This document shows, one piece after another, positions 11,001-23,000 of a stretch of DNA of 64,000 nucleotides. Source of the stretch: Acanthaster planci (lineage: Eukaryota > Echinodermata > Asteroidea > Valvatida > Acanthasteridae); contig NW_019091525.1 in the NCBI RefSeq assembly GCF_001949145.1, positions 44,117 to 108,116 of the forward strand, read 5' to 3'. The position numbers and the translations under genes are program-made. Below the pieces are notes generated by a model. It saw only the letters and a program-made list of their open reading frames with translations. It was not told where the DNA came from and made no database searches. Position 1 is the first letter of the stretch. Each line of letters starts with the position of its first letter.

Positions 11001-14000
11001 GACGAATACTTGGCCAGGAATTTGTCAATTTTTGGCTTCTCACACACTAAAACTGTCTGGGTCACAACTTTCTTGACTTCGGGATCCCCTTTAAGTGCAT
11101 CATTAACTGGCAGGACTTCAGGATCTGGTACTGTACCCTTCAAAACAACTGATGGAATTGGCCAGTGATCCTCATTCAACATCAAGAACCGTGTCCCCTT
11201 CAGCCAGCGGCCTTCTTTGATCATCTTGTTGGCACTCATTCCCCTGGATCCCTCATCTGCTGGGTTTGACTCTGAGTCAACGAAGCACCACTGTGACTCA
11301 TCAGTAGGATTTTGGATTCTTGCAACTCGATTTGCCACAAAGCTGCGGAAACGCCTTCTCTCATTCCTTATGTATTTCAGAACTGAAGTTGAGTCTGTCC
11401 GGAAGACAACATCAGTAATGAGCAATCTCAGCTCTTCTTGAAACATCTTGCTGGGCTGGACTGAGAGAACAGCCGCTGTTAGCTCCAAGCGTGGAATGGA
11501 TGTGGACTTCTAGGGACACAGCCATGCCTTCCCCATGATGAAAGAACACGTAGCTCTTCCTGTACCATCCACTGTCTGCAGATAGGCAACAGCTGCGTAT
11601 CCATGCTTCGAGGCATCTGAAAAGAAGTTCAGCTGACTAACTGCTGTGTCATTCAACTCCTTTGGCTTCCAACACCTGTTGATGGAGAGAGCCTCCAACC
11701 TTGGCAAATCGTCCAACCAGCGCTTCCACCTGAGAAATTCTTGCTCCTCAGTCTTCTCGTCCCATCCTGGCCCTCTGCCGCAGACATCCTGAAGTAAGAT
11801 CTTGACTGTAAGGATGCATGGTGCGAGAAATCCCAGCGGGTCAAATAGTGAGCTGACAGTTGATAAGATACCCCTGTGAGTAGCAGGCCTCTCCTTCAAG
11901 GCTGTTACGAATCCAAATCAGACTCTGCATTCCATTGTACTCGTAGAGTACGCTCAAAGGGCAAGTAATTTAAGTCCAGATCAAACACAGATGGTGCCCC
12001 CTCATCTGCTGGAATAGATGCCAGAACCTCTAGGCTATTACTGATCCATTTCCTCAGCCGGAAGCCACCTTTCCCTTATAGATCAATGAGCTGGCTGGAA
12101 AGACTGATACCAGCTTCTGCACTGTTCACTGACGCCAAAAGGTCATCAACATAAAAACTGTCATGTACTGCTGCAGCAGTGGCTTCCTCATATTCAGCAC
12201 CGTGGTCTTTGGCTGTCTTCCTCAGAGAGAACCCTGCACAGCTGGGAGATGACGCTGCCCCGAACAAGTGGATGAGCATTTGTAAGTCAGTGGGATCCTT
12301 TGCCAAGTCATGGTCAGGCCACCATAGGAATCGTAGGGTATTGCTATCTCTTTGAGGAACCCGCACCTGATGAAACATGGCCTCTATGTCTGCTACCATT
12401 GCAATGGTCTCCTGACGGAAATGAGTGAGCACACCGACTAAGTTGTCTGTGAAATCTGGGCCCTTCAGGAGATAATCGTTGAGTGATGTTCCTCTGTGGC
12501 TCACAGCGTAGTCAAACACCACTCTCATTTGTCCCGTCTTCTGAGGGTGAAATACAGGATTATGTGGTAAATACCATCTTTTCCCAGACTTGGCATCTGG
12601 TACCGGCCTTTCATATCCCTTTTGGATGTAACCATCGATGGTTTCCTTGTACTGCTGACACAAGTCATCATCCTTCTGTAGACGCTTCCTGAGGGAACCC
12701 AGCCTCATTTCGGCAAGCACTCGATTGTTCGGCAAGTTTGGATACTGACTTCGCCACGGCAGACCAATTTCATAGTGGCCCTCAACCAGCCTCACCGAAT
12801 CTTCCATGGTGGCTCTTGTCCTGTGATACTCAACTGAGTCACCTCGCTTGTTGTCCATGATAGACTCGCCAAAGTCTGCCTCCCCAAACCTCTGGACTTG
12901 CTGAAGCAGCTGGTCATCTTGGAGCTTGGTACAATGGCTATTAAAACCTGCTCCTTTCCCAAGTGAGGTTGATGTAGAACCAATGAGTGTCCATCCAAGG
13001 AGTGATTGTACTGCATAAGGTTCCTTGCATCCTCCTCACCTTTCATCCATCACCCAGAATGTTTCAGTTACGTCTCCACCAATTAGGATTCGGATTGGCC
13101 TTTGGTCTGTGCGGGGAAACTCAATTCCATCCAAATGTCTCCATTTCCTAACATCTCTCTCACTTGGGAAGACACTTCTGGATATCACGAAGGTTTGACC
13201 TGTCCTCACCCTCCGTAGGTCCAGCTCCTTTTCAGCTTGGGTGGACTTCACCTTTAGGCTCACTTCCATACCATAACACTCGTTTGTTCCTCCAATGGTG
13301 TTGAGGGAGAAATTAAACCTCTCACCGTTGATTCCAAGCTGCTCAGCTAACCACTCGTCTCACAGCGATCCATCCCTGCCTTCATCAAGTAGAGCACAGG
13401 TCTCCACCTGGCGGTCACTGTGTCTGACCTTCACTGGCAATACTCGTAGGGCAACTTGCCTTGATGTAACAGAATGGCACTCTCCAGGCTTCTCTTTTAC
13501 ACCTAGCAACTGATCCCCAGCTCTGGTTGAAGTACACATACCAACAGCTTCAGACTTCATCTCTGCTGGAGTGGTGCAGGCTTTTTCGTGGGTGAAGGAG
13601 AGTGTGATGCTTCCAGATGCATCCGGCAACTCCACAACGACTGCCGAGTCTACATCGTCTGGCTACATGCCACTGAATGGAGTAGTTATCACACAGTTTG
13701 TTATCCCTAAAAAACTGTCGTCGCTCATCATACGACCTTTGTGTGAAGGACTTGCAATCTTCCAATTTGTGAGGCTGTGAACAGCATGGACATTTGACCT
13801 GTTTGTTGTCCTTAGCTTCTCGAAGATCTTCACTATCAAAATTAGTTGACAGCGTCATCATCTTTGGTGGTTTAGTCTTCGACTTCAAGCGTGAAGACTG
13901 ACTGGAACTGGTTTGGCTGAAAGACTTGCAAATATTCTGCTCATACATATGGTGTGTCTTGCAGTTGATGATAATTTACAGTCATTTTAGTTAATAAAGG

Positions 14001-17000
14001 AACAAAATATGGATTTATTGTTTGGGCACTTAAAAGAAATTTTTGTCAATTTTGTCATAATTTTTCGGGGAAAGTGTAAATTACTTTCGATAAACCTCCA
14101 GGTCCAAGTAAACAGGAAAAAATCATGTGAATACTGTTGAAGGCACCGGCCGTTTATTATACCTCCGGCATAACACTATTTTCATCCAACCTCTGGGGTG
14201 TCACACTCAAAAATAACTCAAAAACCGGTAGCCAGCTGTTTATTTCACCACCAGCCTGGTGGCCGCTTAAACAGGCTAGGCCACCAAATGGATGAACATA
14301 TTGTACAGCTTTGAAGTACAGCAAACGCTCTTTGTTCGAGTACACCGTGCTTTCATTAAGTTGAGAATTCAATTTGAATTTACATTTCCTCTGTTGTCAT
14401 GTAGAGATTCATGTTTGAACAAGCTGCATTGTATGCTTGGCATCGACGCACAGTACACACACATATTGTACACATACAGTACATGTACACAACTGTCATG
14501 ACTGTACATGTTCTTGCATCGTACCGTCGCCAAAGATCGGGGGATAAAGGGTGTCAGTTTTGGCTCGGGGTAAAATCATTTTGGCAAGAATTTTGGGCTG
14601 TAAAAAGGCAAGCCCGATGGGAAAGTGATCCTTCATACCAGGAGGGCGAGTGAGTAGACATTTACATGTATATGTAAGTGCTTTACTAATTGGTAAATTC
14701 TACCTCAAGCTACATCCGGCTTCCTCCGATTACCTCCAACTTTTACCAACTGCCCATGTACGTTTCCTTCCTCAAGTTAGTTTTGGTTATTGTTCAGGGT
14801 CGTGCACTGAATTGAATGCCAGTAAGCTCATGTGATGGACTCAAGACATCTGATGGAATTGTTTTGTTATTCAACTGCAACTTGTACATGTACCTTAGAC
14901 GACTTGTAGTCTTACCTTGGACAACTCATACCTGTCTCGTAAACTCGTACTCATACCTTGGGTTGAGACCACTCGTACTTTTTTTGTTCACAGTTCGGTT
15001 GTAACTTTCTTTCTCTTCCTTTTCAGTATGTTTAAGATCAGATTTGACAAACATACTTGTATCAAGGAAGAACTTCATAAATCTCCTGGAGAGATCTTGA
15101 GCGCCAGCATGATTTTCTGCATAGTGCCTGCCACAGGCCTTTTCGTCATTGGTTTACATGCCGAGTGTCGAACTCTGACACACAGTGTAAGTACAATAAA
15201 TTACGCAGTACAAGCAGATAATTTAACTTCAAAATTCAATGGAAACTAATTTATTTACAAATATACAAGCCACAAAAACAATTGAATCAAGGGGGAGCAA
15301 AATACAAAAGATTAACAGTTAAAAAAAATGGGCTTCATAGAAACTAGAAGGCTGGTGGGCTGGTTAATAATTACCACTAGCCCAAATTCGGACAGTTCAA
15401 AGGGAGAGCTGGTCACTTGTCCGATGCGCCGCTGTTACATGACTCTCAGCCAATCCTTCGAGGATGATGCAGGTGAGTCGGGGCTTGACTAAGTAGACCA
15501 AGAGGCAGGTAGGTAGCCGTGTCCCCCTCCGGCGGACTTGCTGTCCCTATCCGGTCAGTGTAGGACCTGGCTTACTCGTGTCAGGGTACTCAATGAGGTC
15601 CAAATATGGGAGCTCCGACTCCGTAATAAGGAGCACTGAAATATTGAATAATCATACCCATGTTCGCTAATACACATGTACATCTTACGGCAAACATTTG
15701 TGCATATTTTGTGCATATTACTAATTTTACATACCCAAGAGGAGAAACGTCATTATTACAACGGTCACTGAAATTGGCTTTTGAACTCCCCATTGTCACA
15801 GATATATAAAGTAATAGCACTTGCATTGACCAGACCAAAAAATAATGGCTAAATATTAGAAAATAATTAAAAACAGCACAAACAGTATATACTGCCTCCT
15901 GAGGTCTTACAGCACACTGAAAATTGTCATAGCCTGCCTTTCCTCTTTAAACTTTTCTCCTGGAAATTTGGGGCAGCAAATCGTTCTCCCAACTTATGGC
16001 TACCACCAACACTGGATTTCCAATCCACATTACCAAGGTTGAAAGCTTAATAAAATTCTGGCTTCAGAGCTATTGCTTAAATTTGAGCTATCGCACCACA
16101 GGCCTGTCAATGTGTGTCACACAGAACCACACCCCAGCATTTAAGGCTAACACTGCTGGACAACGCCTCAGTGAACAGGTACTACAAAACACTATTCAGG
16201 TCCCCGTGCCTGGTGTGTACTCATGCGGGTGTGAATCATACAGGACCGCACCTTACTTTGCATAAAGGGCATCTAAGGAAATTTGGCCAACTTGGCATCA
16301 TACAGTTTGGGTCCTTAAATTAATCAAACAGTTGGCATAAAATATCACTGACCTGTGACACATTTTATGTCTTGATTTTTTTGGGAAATGCTTGTGGTCA
16401 TGTTTTTAGATTGGGGGGATAGCCTTCCGTATTAAAATTTTTGGGGGGACAAGTTACAACTGACATTACTTTATAAACTTTTAAGTAAATGAAACATGAC
16501 ATCACTCCATCACGGTGGACTGCACGGTGACAATTCCAAATTGCATACAATGATGGCTAGCCACATGGACTAGGGTCTGTTGCCTGACCACGCTTGCACA
16601 TGCATGACGTTGACGCGTCTCACATTAGTGTCACCCCACCGGCGTGCAGGGAAAGGAATTATAGCCAAAATAGCAAATTAGGTGACAAACACATAACTAA
16701 GAAGTCAAATTATTGTTCAAGTTAATTTCAATAATAATAAGCCCGTAGCAAACTCTGATGTCTGTGAAGGTACGAATTGTCTCACAAGTGAAGGTACGAG
16801 TTGTCCAAGGTGCAACTCAGCAAAGATATGAGTTTGTACAGTTATGTTGAATTGATGGTACAACTTGTTCACATGGACAACATTGAATATTTTAATAAGA
16901 ACAGGTTAGCTCATACCATGTGGTATGAGTTGACCTGTTCTTGTTCAATGATCTTATGTAGGGTACTTCCTGAACAGTTACTCAGACTACTTCGTAGGCC

Positions 17001-20000
17001 TTACTGATTCCTGATTTTGATGGTTATGAATGGCATTTTGAAAAGTGCCCCGCAATCATACCAGAGAAAACCTCTGTTTGTGCTTTCTTGGTCAAATGTT
17101 CCCCTAAATCCCATAATGTCTGTAGGTAACCTGTATACCGGGCATGTGTGTATTTTGTAGTGTGTAACCTACATTATTGGCCTTTTTCAAGCAGTGAAAA
17201 TTTGTTTATTCCTTCTCTTCCTGCAAAACAAATCATGATGTTCTTGCTACTGGGGTTTCCACAAGAGTGTGAAACTAAAGGCCATCCTGATGGTCATTAG
17301 CTTGCAAAAGTGTTTTAAAGGGGTGTCATTTCTAGCCACACTCAAGTTTCTAGAGAAATTTGCTGCAAAAAGAGAGTTACAGTTATTGTCACGGCCAGAT
17401 CTTTAATGTCACGGCCAGACTTTAGTGTCATGGTCCAAAATGTTAGCATCATGGCCCCCTACTCTAAAATACGCTGGCGGGAACACTAAATGTGGCTCCC
17501 ATCTCTTTCTTTTTAGTTTCCTTTTGCTCTCAAATGAAATCTANNNNNNNNNNGAGAAGAACCGGGGAATAACTCGACGTTTTGAATAACTCGACGTTTC
17601 AAACAGTGTACTCTGTCCGTCTTCAGTCTCCTGAAGACAGAGTACACTGTTCGAAACGTCGAGTTATTCCCCGGTTCTTCTCAGAACCACACATACTCAA
17701 AGAAGAGATAAATACATGGTGTTACCGCAATCTTTACTATAGAAATCTAACTGGTCGAATTGGGTGTCAATGACATGAAGTGACCAACTACAGTGCGTCT
17801 CTCATTCATAGCATCACATAGACAGAAAATTTCATTGGCAAACACATTAAGCGTTATCCTTCAGGTTGTAGAAATCATACCCTGACGACTGTTTTAGGCA
17901 TAGGGACAGGAAGATTTGAGGTATTGTACATGTAAGTTACACTTGAATTTGTGCCACATCTGTCATGTTGAAAAGTTAAGTTTCTTGCAGAAAGAGAGAA
18001 GTAATAACTAAATATTTAATCATGTTGATGTACCCATTACTGTCTATGTTATGCACCAAGTCAGTAGAGTTTATGTGTATTTTTAAAGGATAATTTCAGA
18101 ATTGTGAAATCCTTTCCTTGATAACACAGGAAATCATTGACTTGCTTTTTCCCACGCACATTATACTGATAAATTGTGTGACAGAAAAATCACAATTTTT
18201 TGTCGCTATACTGAGATTAACAGCATTTGAAGCTGGAAGTGGTGTTAACTGAACTTCAGATATGTATTGTACACACATGTACATTTGGTTCCTTAGTCAT
18301 GTGTCTTTCACCTAATTTGCCGTTTCGACTACACTGCCTTCCCTACCGCCTGTATAGTGACATTTATGTGAGACGCATTGGCATTGTGCATGTGCGTGAG
18401 CGGTCAGGCAACTGGGGCTGGTCAACGTGGCTGGCCATTGTTGCATGCAATTTGGAATCTTCACCACTCATTAACTGGCAGGGGGCCTAATTTTTCAAAA
18501 TTCTGTATCAGTATTGTAAAATATTTTTGACCAGAACTTTGCATTATCATTTATTGCAGTCGATCAATTTAGAGCAGCTTGATTTATTCTTGATGATGGA
18601 GTGATGTCATGTTTTCATTTACCTCAAAGTTTATAAGTAATATCAGTTGGAATTTGTCAAAAAAATGAATTTTAATGAAGAAGGCAACCATTCCCCCCCA
18701 AAAAGTCCAGAAACATTTCCAAAAGAAATCAAGACATAGCAAGTTTTATTAAAGTTCCCAAGCAAAGCCACCATTCCCCTACAAAACAAAAAAAATTTTC
18801 TCAGAGCCATAAGAATAAATTGAAGTCCTCCCATGAAAGAATTTAGAGTTTAGTAAAGCCCCCTCCCAAAAGAATGTTTATAAGGAAGGCAATCCACCCC
18901 CCCAAAAAAGTTGCAGTCGAGTATCACAATAAATGAATATATTCCAGTTACATTGACAAGTTATTACAAACTAAACTGGATAAATATGTTCACTAGCAGA
19001 TTTTGAGATTAATTTTATAAATAATTATATACCAACAAAATTTTGAAGATCACTTCCACTGTCAGAGCCAGCTACTGCAGAAAATGCAGAAAATCATACT
19101 GGCGGTCAAGATCTCTCAGGGAGATTTATGAAAATGTTTCTTTGATATGATTGTCCAACTGTCATGCTGAAATGGAAAAGCAAGAAAGTTACAACTGAAT
19201 TTTGAACATAAAGGTATGAGTGGTCTTAACTCGGGGTACAAGTTGTCCAAGGTACAAGTTGTCCAAGGTATGAGTTGCCCACATGGTAAAGTTGTCCAAG
19301 GTACATGTGCGGTTCAACTCAAAAGCTCCTGACTGATGGCCAGTTCAGAGTGTGTAATAAATACACAATATAGACCTCCCTAAAAAGAGGAAAACTTAGA
19401 AAAAGTTTGAACAATTCTGATCACATACAGACTGTATGTAATGAAAGCTCTTCCTCTTGGGCTGAAATATCACAGAAAAATGAGAAGTTGAGGGGCTATG
19501 CAGTTTCAAGTTTAGTCCACATGTCAATATGTGGTTCCAAAGCACGTTCCTTTTGCTGTAACAAAAGAAAAATTTGTGTGTTAGCGTACATGTATTGTAG
19601 TCTTCTACACGTATGTGTTTCACTTGTAATTAATGACACATTCCCAGCCATAGTAGTTTTGGATAGAAAATCCCATGTAAAGTTCACACCTCTGCAGATG
19701 CAAGGTCAGACCTTTTTAACGCTTTATTTTGTTCCGCCCAGAAAGACACTGACACTCCATTGACTTTGTATACACATGTAACTAACAAGGTGACATTTGT
19801 ATATTTACATTCAAAAACATTAATTACAGTGTTAGAAAAGTACATTTAGTTATAGCTTGTGTCATTCTAGGCATTAGGTTATTGTGAGTGTGGGCAGCTT
19901 TCCAATCCTCTAGGATGCTGGGGAATACCAGAGTGGAATCTCACCACACTTGATCAGTACTTGTATAAACCTCTCAACCCCCTTCCCCCCGAGCACTCCA

Positions 20001-23000
20001 CCCTTCTGTCACATTGTACATGTATACATGAACTTTGCAAAAGTAATTGTGGTGTATCTTTAGTACAAGCAAAAAATCTGTTTTGCAAGTGGCTATCACT
20101 ACATTTAAAGAAGAAAGTGCATTGTCAGTATACACATACCTGTTTTACATACAAAGTGTGGACAATCGTTTGTTCTCCTGTGATTAAGGAAAAATGCTCC
20201 TTTTCTCCTAGGATAACTCCTTTGAGCTGGATTTTTGATAGTGATTCCCTGGAGTGTTCCTCTTCATTTTGCCACGGATAACCTTGACCCCCAAATGCCT
20301 CTGAAATTGTTTTTCAGAGAGGGGAAAAACATTGTGTGGACGTGTGCAAGTCCACACTGGGCTATCGCTCCCTACATTATGTGGACTTCTTTTGTGCAGA
20401 GGTGCACACTACATGTATATGCACGCCTGCACAGGTACATGTATACGTATATGTACATATACATGTACATGTACCAGGAGGTGTATTACTTTTACATGCT
20501 GTAAATGTCTTTTACATGTACATGTACCTTGCTGTAATTTTTGTACAGTATACCGATACATGTAATTAACAAAGACAGATAGTCTTTCAACAAAGGCTAC
20601 TGGCAAGACTCAGGCAATGAAATTTGAAGGATTTTAGTTTAAATGTCTCCCTTATCAATATTTGGTAAGAGACATGTATCCAGGTATTATGGGCCTGCAC
20701 ACATATTTGTACTTCTCTGTATTATTATGGTATGCATATGGTTTACATATTTTTTTATTGAATAACACTCAGATACTGGTGCTGTCTTCACTTTTGGAAA
20801 GAGTCGCTTTGCAGATAACACCGCAAACAAATTTTGGATTCGGAATGACACTGTTACACAAGTGTCTTGTGGGGATGACCACACTGCATTTGTTACAAGT
20901 GAGTTCATCATGGACTACCTGTATTTCTCTTATGTTAAGTTAAGACTTTGCTCACATACATGTATGATAATTTTGTGCAAGGTCTCATAATTTTCTTACC
21001 AATTTCACATATTTTCATTTGTTAAATTTGTTTTCACAATTCATCCCATGTCCATGTACTTATCCATCGTGCTTGCGGTATCATTTTACTTTACCCATAG
21101 CTCTTACTCTATGAAAGGATCACTCCATTGCATCTTATTTGTTAGCTTTGGTGTTCAATATATATGGCAGGTTCTGCAAAATATGAGACATTAGATAATA
21201 GTGAATTTGGAGAGTTCTTAATACAGGTACTGTATGTGTACCTGAAGTGAACTGTATGGAGTTAATTTACAATGTCTAGTGACACAAGGGAAGTCATGAC
21301 CAATATCTGGAACGCTGATGACCATGCCGATCCTTTATCTTTATCAGAGTTGAATAACTGAGGTCTGGCACATCATAATTTTTAATGTACCATTTTATTC
21401 ATGGCTCATTTTTCTTTGAAGATCTTTTGAGGAGCTTTACGTTATATCTGTGCAAAATATATTGAATTGTCTTTGCTGTTTTGGTTTCAAGTCATCTTGT
21501 ACAAATATTTTTAGTTTAAATTTTAAATGAGTTCAGCTCCCTTTGATTTGCTCTGATAGTCAACCAAATATCCAAAGTGTACGTGGTCTTTCTAATTATC
21601 CCCAAATGATCACTTTTTGTAAATTTGAAGGTGCAACGTTGCATTTTACATGACCACAGTGACTCTTTTAAAGTTTGAAGAATTAGGTTGAGTTGTATTT
21701 TAGTTCTTCTTTTGAGTAATATGCCATGTTCATGTTTGTATATGTAAAGTAACAGTACAGAATCAGTCAGTCAGATCAATGTGCCACCTGTCATGCCTGT
21801 AGTACTGCCATTTATTCTCAAGTTTTCTTTTTTCAGATAGCGGTCGCATTTTCACATTTGGAGCCAATGAATGGGGTCAGCTAGGATTGGGTCATACTAA
21901 ATCCACCAACAAACCAGGAAGTGTCAAAGGTGAGCACATACAAATCACGTTTGGATTTTGTATCTTATAAGGGAATAAATATGTGCTTGGCTGGTCTTAA
22001 ACGTGCGTTTAAGACCAGCTCAAGAGAATGGACGCGACTAATGCCTGAGCCCAGACCGGCCAAGAACATATTTATTCCCATTCATAAATACCTTTTAGTC
22101 AGAGAGTCAAAAGGAGTCAATAAAAAATAGTGCTACCCACTGCTTCACCTGACTCGGACCAGCCAGCTGACCCCGGCAAGCTCGGTGGTCGAGTGGTTAA
22201 GACGTCTGCACTAGTAAGCAGGAGGTCGTGGGTTCGAGTCCCACCCGAGTGAGCTTGTGAATTTTTTGCAAGCTCTTGGACAAGCACTGAGCACACATTG
22301 TTTATCAATATATACGCTTGGTAAGGGCAAAAACCTGTTATATAAATTAACATCTCCTCAATGCAAAAAAATCATATTTTAAAAAAAGTTCAGATTGTTG
22401 TAAATTGTTTTTTGGTGGGTCATGTACACTGTATAGTTAATCATTAGAGAAGGGATAAGCAGTAACATATTGAGTGAGATGAAGATGTGCAAGTATGTAG
22501 ATGAACAATGTAAACAGCAAGTACAAGTAAACAATTGCCTGTACATGTACAACTTAATGTTTGATGCTGTTTGTGTAATTTTGGATAGTAAGATTGATAA
22601 GCAGATTAATACATGTACATGGAAATCAAAACTATTGTCTTATTTTGTTTATTTTCTGTGTAGCAATAAGACACTTATTTAATTTTTTCAGCATTAAGTG
22701 TGACATGAGATGCTACGTGGAATTTGTCATCATGCTTGTTTTTTTTGTTTCAGTTCTGAAGCACGAAGGTGTGGTGATGGTTGGATGTGGTCGTTTACAC
22801 ACCATAGCATACACCCGAAATGACAAGTTGTATGGCTTTGGGGGAGGAGGGGAAGGGCAGTTGGGTGTGACAAGTTCTAATGGATTTGATGCACCTGAGG
22901 AGATTAAGGAACTCAGCAATTTCAAAGTTAAAATGATATCATGTGGCACCGAACATTCTGCTGTACTAACCAGTAAGAGTTCATTTCATTTGTTCATTTT

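Larger units (their letters stand above)
9565..13948 (-). mobile_element. BEL/Pao LTR retrotransposon relic, 5'-truncated
   Basis: On the minus strand the order is zinc knuckles and aspartic protease, reverse transcriptase, RNase H, zinc-binding integrase N-domain, integrase core, and a C-terminal pol domain ending ...YLRRPITKL at 9565. This is the BEL/Pao order with the Pao-type RNase H region. At least one stop (about 13360) and several frameshifts interrupt it. Most of gag and the 5' LTR are missing. The element is antisense to RPGR in intron 1. Confidence 0.92.
15125..19082. other. Interior of the inverted-repeat element, no gene recognised
   Basis: The sequence includes a GC-richer block at about 15410-15600, a hairpin near 16920, short GTCACGGCCAGA repeats at about 17388-17460, an assembly gap at 17544-17553 with a palindrome beside it, and degenerate CCATTCCCCC/AAAAA units at about 18680-18905. 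No open frame resembles a known protein. Confidence 0.5.
14880..19320. mobile_element. 4.4 kb element with about 240 bp imperfect inverted ends
   Basis: 14880-15124 matches the reverse complement of 19083-19320. Shared blocks include ACCTTGGACAACT, GAGACCACTC / AAGACCACTC, GTTGTAACTTTCTT, CATAAATCTCC, GAGAGATCTTGA and ATGATTTTCTGCAT. The outer parts of both arms are made of repeated GTACAAGTTGTCCAAG-type units. No transposase is recognised inside. A related run of the same units at about 16770-16820 suggests a nested or rearranged copy. Confidence 0.7.

Noticed and set aside
13949-14300. 5' LTR of the BEL/Pao relic
   Set aside because: No similarity to the sequence beyond the 3' end was seen, so the element seems truncated there.
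22180-22252. Functional tRNA gene
   Set aside because: The A and B boxes and T arm are good, but the anticodon loop has eight bases and the acceptor stem pairs badly. It fits a SINE head better.
22117-22353. Minus-strand open frame with a [10 protein letters not shown] string
   Set aside because: This is the well-known false translation of the tRNA-like SINE head, not a gene.
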